This document shows positions 57,746-64,000 of a DNA stretch of 64,000 nucleotides, piece after piece. This DNA comes from Lunularia cruciata (Eukaryota; Streptophyta; Marchantiopsida; Lunulariales; Lunulariaceae): the NCBI GenBank assembly GCA_948567375.1, contig OX419756.1:70596552-70660551 (forward strand), read 5' to 3'. The translations under genes and the position numbers were made by a program. Numbering within the stretch: position 1 is the stretch's first letter; the number at the start of each line of letters is the position of its first letter. A model generated the notes under the pieces. The model saw only the letters and a program-made list of their open reading frames with translations, was not told the DNA's origin and did not search any database.

Positions 57746-58990
57746 ATGGGGAAACTTCCAGTTTTCTTTGGCAAGGATGGAGAAGATGTGGAGGCCTTTG
57801 TGAGAGACTTCAAGAGAGCTTTCATAGGAAACAATGAGAGGAGGAAGAATGAGTGGGTCTCATTATTACCAGATTTCTTTGAGGATGCAACACTTACATG
57901 GTATGAGTCAGAATAACAAAAGAGAGAGAGGAGAGATGGGGAAGAGGAGTCTTGGGAGACTTTGACTTCAACACTCATTGAGAACTTTCTTCCTGATGAG
58001 AATTATGAGAGATTGATGAGTGTGGTTACATTTCTCAAGCAAGGAGATGGAGAGAAAGTGAGAGTCTATGTGGAAAGAGTGGAAAAGTTAGAGTCCAGAT
58101 TTCGCATAGTGTTGAGGAAGGGTGGGGATGATGTGGAGACTACAATGATTGGCATAGGGGCCATGCTCACCAAGAATTTTGTGGGAGGGTTGAGACCACA
58201 AATTAGAAGCAAGGTGAGATATGAGAAACCTTCTTCCAAGGTTGAAGCTATCAAGATCGCAATTCGTATGGAGGAGAGTTTGGAAGAGGATGAGAGTGAT
58301 TTGGTGGTGAAGGAGGTTGTGCATCCTCCTCAAGGCTACAAGTATGGTGGAACTTCTGATACTTTGGTGACAAGGGTTGCACCACAAGTAGTAGTTGCTC
58401 CAATTCTTGCACCTCCACCAAAGGATCCACTTCAAACCACCACAGAACAACTTGCGGATCTCAAGATCAATGTGGTGCAACTATGGGAGAAGAGAGAGGT
58501 GGATTAGAATGTAGGGAGAGGGCCTAGGAGTTATGGAAACTATCCATATAGAGGAGGCCAACCAGCCAACAATTTCAATGATAGAAATTGTTTTGGTTGT
58601 GGAGGAAGAGGCCATATCCAAAGGAAATACCCAAATTCCACTTACCATGGAGGAAGGGGTTATGAGGGAGCCAATAGAGAGAAAGAGTGTGGTAGTGAAA
58701 CCCAAGTGGCTCCTAATCCAAACAAAGGTAAGGGGATAGCATCCATAAATGTGGTGGAGAGCAAGTATGAGAAGGGAGAGTACTCAAACTCCAAGAGTCT
58801 TAATTTGGAGCTTTTGGCACAAGAGAAGAAGAGAGCTCGTTTTGCAGAGGATGTTCACTCTTCTCAAGGATTTACTCCAAGCAAGGATACTCCTATGTCT
58901 ACTAGGAGCACTCGCACCTCAACACCATCAATAACAAAGACTCCAAGGAAGAAGTTGAGGATGGAGGATTTCTTGATTTCAAAGCAACAA
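57746..58990 (+). pseudogene. Element E gag (broken)
   Basis: From ATG 57746 (MGKLPVFFGKDGEDVEAFVR) the frame runs through a retrotransposon gag domain (SLLPDFFEDATLTWYESE, LIENFLPDENYERL, GLRPQIRSKVRYE) to a knuckle CFGCGGRGHIQRKY whose last Cys is Tyr. In-frame stops are TAA 57914-57916 (before CAAAAG) and TAG 58505-58507. The same frame resumes after each. Confidence 0.88.
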
Positions 58991-60583
58991 TAGAACTACA
59001 ATGTGTTGGAGGATGTTGGTAATCACAAGGTTAACATCACAATGGGCCAATTGATTGCTTTGAACCCTACCTTGAGAAAGGAGCTTAGAGGTGGTTTGAG
59101 TTCTACAAGGAGCAAGAGGAAGAAGAAGGCAAAAGTTCCAATATCAATGGGAGTGGTGGATGCCAAGCCAGCACCATGGGAGGCTTGTGAATATGCCTCC
59201 AAGATTGATGTGAGAGTGAATGGTCACAACATCAAGGATGCATTGGTTGATGGAGGATTAGCAATAAATGCCATGTCAAAAAGGTTGATGAAGAAGTTGG
59301 GTATGATACCCTCAAGACCTTCAACATTTGTGGTGAGCATGGCAAACAAGCAACAAGTTCAACCAGTAGGGGTGATGGATAAAGTGGTAGTTTCAGTTAT
59401 GGGAGTTCAAAATCTCATGACTTTCCAAGTCTTGAAGGATTCAAGCTATGACTTACTTCTTGGGAGGCCATGGTTGAGAGCAGCACGCACAACTGATCGA
59501 TGGCACAAGGGGTATTTGAGGATTGGGCCATCAAACCATAGAGTCACAATTCTTGTGACTAACACCACCAACACTTCACATTCAGATACACCATCTTCTG
59601 ATTATTGGGAATCAGATTTTGAAGAAGGAGCTTCAGGTGTGGACACAAGCATGGAAGAGGAGACTTCCACGGAGGAGGATGAATCTGAATCTGATTTAGA
59701 TGTGTATCCTTTGTGTGCTATGGATTTTGCACCTAAGCCAGAGGTTTTGAAGGACCCAGCTAAATCACCATTGACACTTGAGGAGGTAGAGAGAGGGTTA
59801 TCTACCCTCAAGTATGGTCCAAATGTTACCAAGGAGGAGAAGGTGAGATTTGAGGAGATTTTCTACAAGTTCATCCATGTGTTTGCTTTTAGTTACAAGG
59901 ATTTGAAGGAAGTCACCTTGGAGGAGCACAAGATAGAGGTGGAGTCACATGCAAGACCAATCCGCCAAAAGCAACATCGCATTAGCCCACCAATATCTTT
60001 GGTTTTGAAGGAGGAGATTGATAAGCTCAAGGAGGCTAGATTTATCTTTGAGGTAGAGAATTCAGAATGGGTATCTCCAATTGTCATTGTGAAGAAAAAG
60101 AATGGCAAGCTTCGGGTATGTGTGGATTACAAGAAGCTCAATGCTCTTACCAAGAAGGACTACTACCCATTGCCATTCATTGATGAGATCTTGGAGGAGG
60201 TTGCAGGTCATGAGAGGTACAGTTTTGGAGATGGTTATAGTGGATATAACCAAATCAATATTGCACCAGAGCATCAACAACTCACCACATTCACCACACC
60301 TTGGGGAACTTATGCTTTCTAGGTCATGCCTTTTGGGCTTTGCAATGCTCCAGCCACATTCCAACGGTTCATGAACAAGATATTTGAACCTTTCATTGGG
60401 AAATTTATGAGAGACTTCATTGATGACTTTTGTGTCTATGGGAGCAAGGAGGAGCACTTTGAGCACCTAATCAAAGTCTTGCAATGCTTAGATGAGGCAA
60501 ATGCATCACTCAACCCAAAGAAGTGCATTTTTGGATGTGAAGAAGGTCTACTTTTGGGGCACATCATCTCCAAGATGGAATAG
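58991..60583 (+). pseudogene. Element E protease and first part of RT (broken)
   Basis: A TAG at 58991-58993 separates it from gag; the frame is the same. The protease reads IKDALVDGGLAINAMSKRL with DGG instead of DSG, and DLLLGRPWLRAA. RT follows: HRISPPISLVLKEEIDKL, WVSPIVIVKKKNGKLRVCVD, then TAG 60320-60322 before VMPFGLCNAPATFQR, and FIDDFCVY as the catalytic YxDD counterpart (FIDD). A one-base deletion at about 60577 shifts the frame after GHIISK. Confidence 0.9.
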
Positions 60584-61452
60584 CAGTTGATCCTGAGAAG
60601 GTGAGGAAAATCTCAGACCTTCCATTCCCTTCAAGCTTGACAAAGTTACGCCAATTCTTGGGGATGGTTGGATACTATAGGAGGTTCATCTTCTCATATT
60701 CCAACAAGGCTTATGCATTGACCATCTACATGAAGAAGGATGTAGATTACATGGTGATTTTGGAAGACAAGGAGGCTCTCAAAGCTTTTGAGGAGCTCAA
60801 GCAATCCCTTGTTGTAGCTCCAATTCTTGCTAAACCTGATTGGAGTAAGCCTTTCATCCTCTACATTGATGCTTCTAATGTAGCTATAGGATGCACTCTT
60901 AGTCAATTAGACCAAGATGGGCATGATCATCCAATAGCTTATGCTAGTAGGCAGATGGTTTCAGTAGAGAAGAACTACTCTGTCACGGAGAGAGAAGGTT
61001 TGGCAGTGATCTTTGGTCTCAAGAAGTTTAGACACTACTTGATTGGAGAGAAAGCCACCATTGTCACGAATCACAAGGCTTTGAAGTACATCTTCAACAA
61101 GCCTAATGTTGAAGGGAGACTAGCAAGGTGGATGATACTCTTGTCTGAGTATGACTACACCATTGAGGATAGGCCAAGAAAGAAACATGCAAATGCTGAT
61201 TTGTTATCTAGAGCTTATGATCATGATGGGGATGAGCTAGTGGATGATTCCTTCTCGGATGAGGAGCTCATGACAATCTCAATCACTCAAGGGGTTCCAA
61301 TGGAGTACAAGGAGATTGGGGATTTTGTGACAAGAGGTACATATCCAAAAGGGATGCATGCTAGGGAGAGGAAGGCCCTTGCAACAAGATCTAGACCTTA
61401 CAAAATGGTAGAGGATATTCTTTTTCACCAAGGAGCAGATGGTCTACTTTGA
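60584..61452 (+). pseudogene. Element E RT end and RNase H
   Basis: Frame 1 resumes with AVDPEKVRKISDLPFPSSLT, FLGMVGYYRRFI, then RNase H with FILYIDASNVAIGCTLSQ, YSVTEREGLAVIFGLKKFRH and VTNHKALKYIF (Asn in place of the usual Asp), ending AHADLLSR-like NADLLSRAYD. TGA 61450-61452 stands where an Arg codon is likely. Confidence 0.9.
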
Positions 61453-62570
61453 AGAGCAATGGGTAAGGAAGAGTCTATCCTACTCATAAAGGAGTTTCAT
61501 GAAGGTTTAGTATGTGGAGGACACTTTGCAGGAAAGGTGATTGCTTTCAAGATTCTAGATGCAGGTTACCATTGGAGAGGGATTTTCAAGGATTGTCTTG
61601 ATTATTGCAAAACTTATCATGTTTGTCAAGCTTTTGCTAGAAAGTCTACATCCACTCCACCACTTAGATCAATTCCATTGCTAGGACCTTTTGAGAAGTG
61701 GGGAATTGATTTTGTAGGTCCTCTCAATAAAACCCCAAGGAACAATTGGTACATTGTGGTAGTTACTGATTACCTTACCAAGTGGGTTGAGGCTAGACCA
61801 TTGAGGGATAAGAATGAAGATGAAGTGGGTAGATTTCTTTATGAACGCATTATCACTAGGTTTGGATCCCCTTTGGAGTTGGTTTTTGATTGAGGAGAGA
61901 GTTTACAAGAAGCATTACTACAGCCATGCTATGACATTTCTCTATCACACATAGAGTAACTACATCCTATAAGACAAATTCTAATGGCTTGGCAGAGAGA
62001 ACCAATCAGACCTTGTGCATGATTTTGGCCAAAGATGCAGAAATGGAGGGGGCTAAACATCATTGGGACAAGAAGATTCATGCAGTTTTGTGGGAGTATA
62101 AGACAACCATGAAGACTTCCACCGGATATTCTCCATTTCAATTGGTGTATGGTATTGAGTCTACCTTACCTATTCACTTTGATCTTCCTACCTTCCAAAG
62201 CATTCATAGGAGATTGAAGAAAGCACAAGGAGGTGATGCAGAGAAGTCAAGGAAGGATCAACTCATGGAGTTGGAAGAGGCAAGAGCAGTTGTTATGGTT
62301 TGAGTGGAGCAAGCCCAAAGGAAACAAAAGGAGAGCTATGACAAGAGGCAAGGCAAGAAGAAGGTGGAGACTTTCAAAGAAGGTGATTGGGTAATGTTGT
62401 TTGATTCCATTCAATTCAAGAGAGTGCAAAAGAAGTTTTTGCCTAAGTACTTTGGACCTTTCATAGTGGAGAAGGTGTGGGGCAATTACACCTATGATCT
62501 CAAGGAGTTGGGAGGAAGACACTTTGATAGGATTAACCATGATAAGTTGAAGATGTACCATAGAAGGTAG
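61453..62570 (+). pseudogene. Element E integrase (broken)
   Basis: The zinc region (HEGLVCGGHFAG, YCKTYHVCQ), the first Asp in GIDFVGPLN and the second in LVFD-stop (61891-61893, TGA for CGA) are visible. A frameshift follows, then NGLAERTNQTL with the catalytic Glu, and the C-terminal EGDWVMLFDS and KYFGPFIVEKVW. There is a further TGA at 62301-62303. No chromodomain is seen. Confidence 0.9.
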
Positions 62571-62618
62571 AGAGACCTTCACTTTGAGGACAAAGTGAAA
62601 ACTTAGTCCAGGGGTAAA

Positions 62619-63310
62619 TGTAACACCCATTTGTGCATGTGTGTGGTATTGTGATATTTAGCTTAATATTACAAGTACTTAAGAGATATTATTTATATAG
62701 AGATAAAGGATGGTTCTATATTAGTCATGGTTAGCTAAAGTTAGTCATAACTAAGATAGAGGGGACCTTACTTTAGAGGAAGTAGAAAAGATGAGCACCA
62801 TTATTTTAGATTTTAGTGTGTTGACTTGGTATTATTCCTAGGTGTTTGGCTTTGAGGAAAAAGTTGAGGACTCTTGAGTCCACAAGCCTTTTTGTTTTGG
62901 ATTCTTCTTTAGTCCAAGGATAGCCCATGTGAAGAAATCCCTGACTTAGTGGTTGGGTCAAGATAAGACCACATGCTTAGGGGAATATGCCCATGTGAAT
63001 GGATATTCCTTTCTACTTTTTGACTTTACTTGACTTTTTGTCTAGTAACTTGAGTTACTACGGTAATTAGTAACTTTGGTACGTAACTATTTCACAAGTA
63101 TATAAACAAGGGGTGAGGAGGTACTCATCATCCTTTCATTTGCAACTATCTCTCTCTCATTGAGTTCTCTAGTGAGCAATGTCTTGAGTCTTAGAGTGTT
63201 AGCCTTGGAGGAGTATGATGGAGTTCGGGTTCCTTGCCTTCTTAGTCCATGGTGCGTTACCATAATAGCCATCAGAGGTTCATCCTAAGTGAGAGACAGG
63301 CCGGCTCACA
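62619..63310 (+). repeat. Element E 3' LTR
   Basis: Follows the polypurine tract CCAGGGGTAAA (62608-62618), begins TGTAACACCC and ends CCGGCTCACA at 63310. It differs from the 5' LTR at scattered positions. Confidence 0.93.
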
Positions 63311-64000
63311 TGACAAAGTAACAACCTTTTGCATTTGTGAGAACCAACTCACTACTGTCTCACCTATGGTATAAACATACCATGTGGTGCTTTCTTTTGG
63401 TATCTATATCACCTCCCAGGTCTGCATCCACAAAACCTTGTAGAGTATGGTTGCTTCTTTTGTAACACAAACCTATATCTTTGGTACCTTTCAGATATCT
63501 CAAAATCCATTTGACAACCTCCCAATGTTGTCTTCTTGGATTGGCCATGTACTTGCTTACAACTCACATTGCATGTGCAATATCATAGTCTAGTACATGT
63601 CATTGCATACATTAGGCTACCTACAGCTGAAGCATACGGTACCTTTGACATATCCTTCAGCTCTTCATCATCCTTGGGTGATTGTTCCTTTGATAGCTAG
63701 TGACTTGCCAAAAGTATCTTCATAGGACTTGCATCTATCATGTTGAACCTTTCTAGCACTTTTCCAATGTAGCTACCTTGAGTGAGCCTCAACATTCCAG
63801 CCACCCTGTGCCTTTCAAACTTCAACCCAAGTATATGCTTTGCTGCACCCATGTCCTTTGTTGCAAACTCTCTTGATAATTCTTTCTTCCATCTCTCAAC
63901 CTAGTATGTTAGGTCCAACTATCAACATGTCATCAACATACAGAAGTAAGATGATAAAAATATTATCAAGAGACTTGATATAATAGCAATGATCCTCTTG
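63311..64000 (-). pseudogene. Copia element F: RT and RNase H region, running off the window
   Basis: The minus strand reads, from the window edge, a copia RT with LLYVDDMLIVG-like sequence near 63925-63950, then MANPRRQHWEVVKWILRYLK and GTKDIGLCYKRS, then FVDADLGGDIDTKR and the join to 55509. The catalytic DD pair is recognisable. Several stops (for example near 63900) indicate decay. Most of the element lies to the right of the window. Confidence 0.88.

Larger units (their letters stand above)
55510..63310 (+). mobile_element. Element E: degenerate full-length Ty3/gypsy retrotransposon inserted in copia F
   Basis: LTRs 55510-56198 and 62619-63310 are alike apart from scattered changes. Internal order is primer region, long leader with a zinc-knuckle frame, gag, protease, RT, RNase H, integrase, polypurine tract (CCAGGGGTAAA). 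The flanks TGGAC and TGAC are a target duplication with one base lost. Frame breaks at several points mean it is inactive. Two more LTRs of this family stand alone at 30547 and 51647. Confidence 0.93.

Overview
This window is nuclear DNA of a green plant (streptophyte). It has intron-rich genes with GT-AG splice sites, a plastid membrane protein (FAX3 type), long AT-rich intergenic DNA and LTR retrotransposons, one with a tRNA-iMet primer site of plant type. I cannot name the species. The DNA-methyltransferase retrotransposon fits a bryophyte, lycophyte or charophyte better than a flowering plant, but that is inference.

Gene-bearing left part (1-25.1 kb): three complete, spliced host genes whose exon phases close without error. 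They are FAX3 (fatty-acid export, + strand, 6 exons, 343 aa), PIGN (GPI ethanolamine-phosphate transferase 1, - strand, 18 exons, 963 aa) and a Sec14/CRAL-TRIO lipid-transfer protein with a likely plastid presequence (+ strand, 7 exons, 318 aa). They are separated by AT-rich DNA with no recognisable gene.

Retrotransposon part (27.5-64 kb), a nest that can be resolved from target duplications. An old, decayed Ty3/gypsy copy carrying a DNA methyltransferase (copy C/D, - strand, 27555-31805 plus 47304-51565) was hit by a chromodomain Ty3/gypsy element (element B, - strand, 31806-47303, duplication TTATC). Element B was itself hit by a younger copy of the methyltransferase family (element A, + strand, 34252-44076, duplication TTGA). 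A solo LTR of a third Ty3 family (E) also landed in C/D, and a second solo LTR lies at 51.6 kb. To the right, a Ty1/copia element (F, - strand, running off the window) was split by a full-length degenerate copy of E (55510-63310, + strand).

The main discovery is element A. Its polyprotein reads gag - zinc knuckles - retropepsin - complete DNMT3-type C5-cytosine methyltransferase - reverse transcriptase - RNase H - integrase - PHD finger. A retroelement that carries both a de novo DNA methyltransferase and a histone-reading finger could methylate its own copies and choose chromatin targets. Its stop codons (one in a UAG-CARYYA readthrough context), at least three of them shared with the old copy, and its circularly permuted LTR structure add to the interest. 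Element B has LTRs packed with perfect heat-shock elements just upstream of its TATA box.
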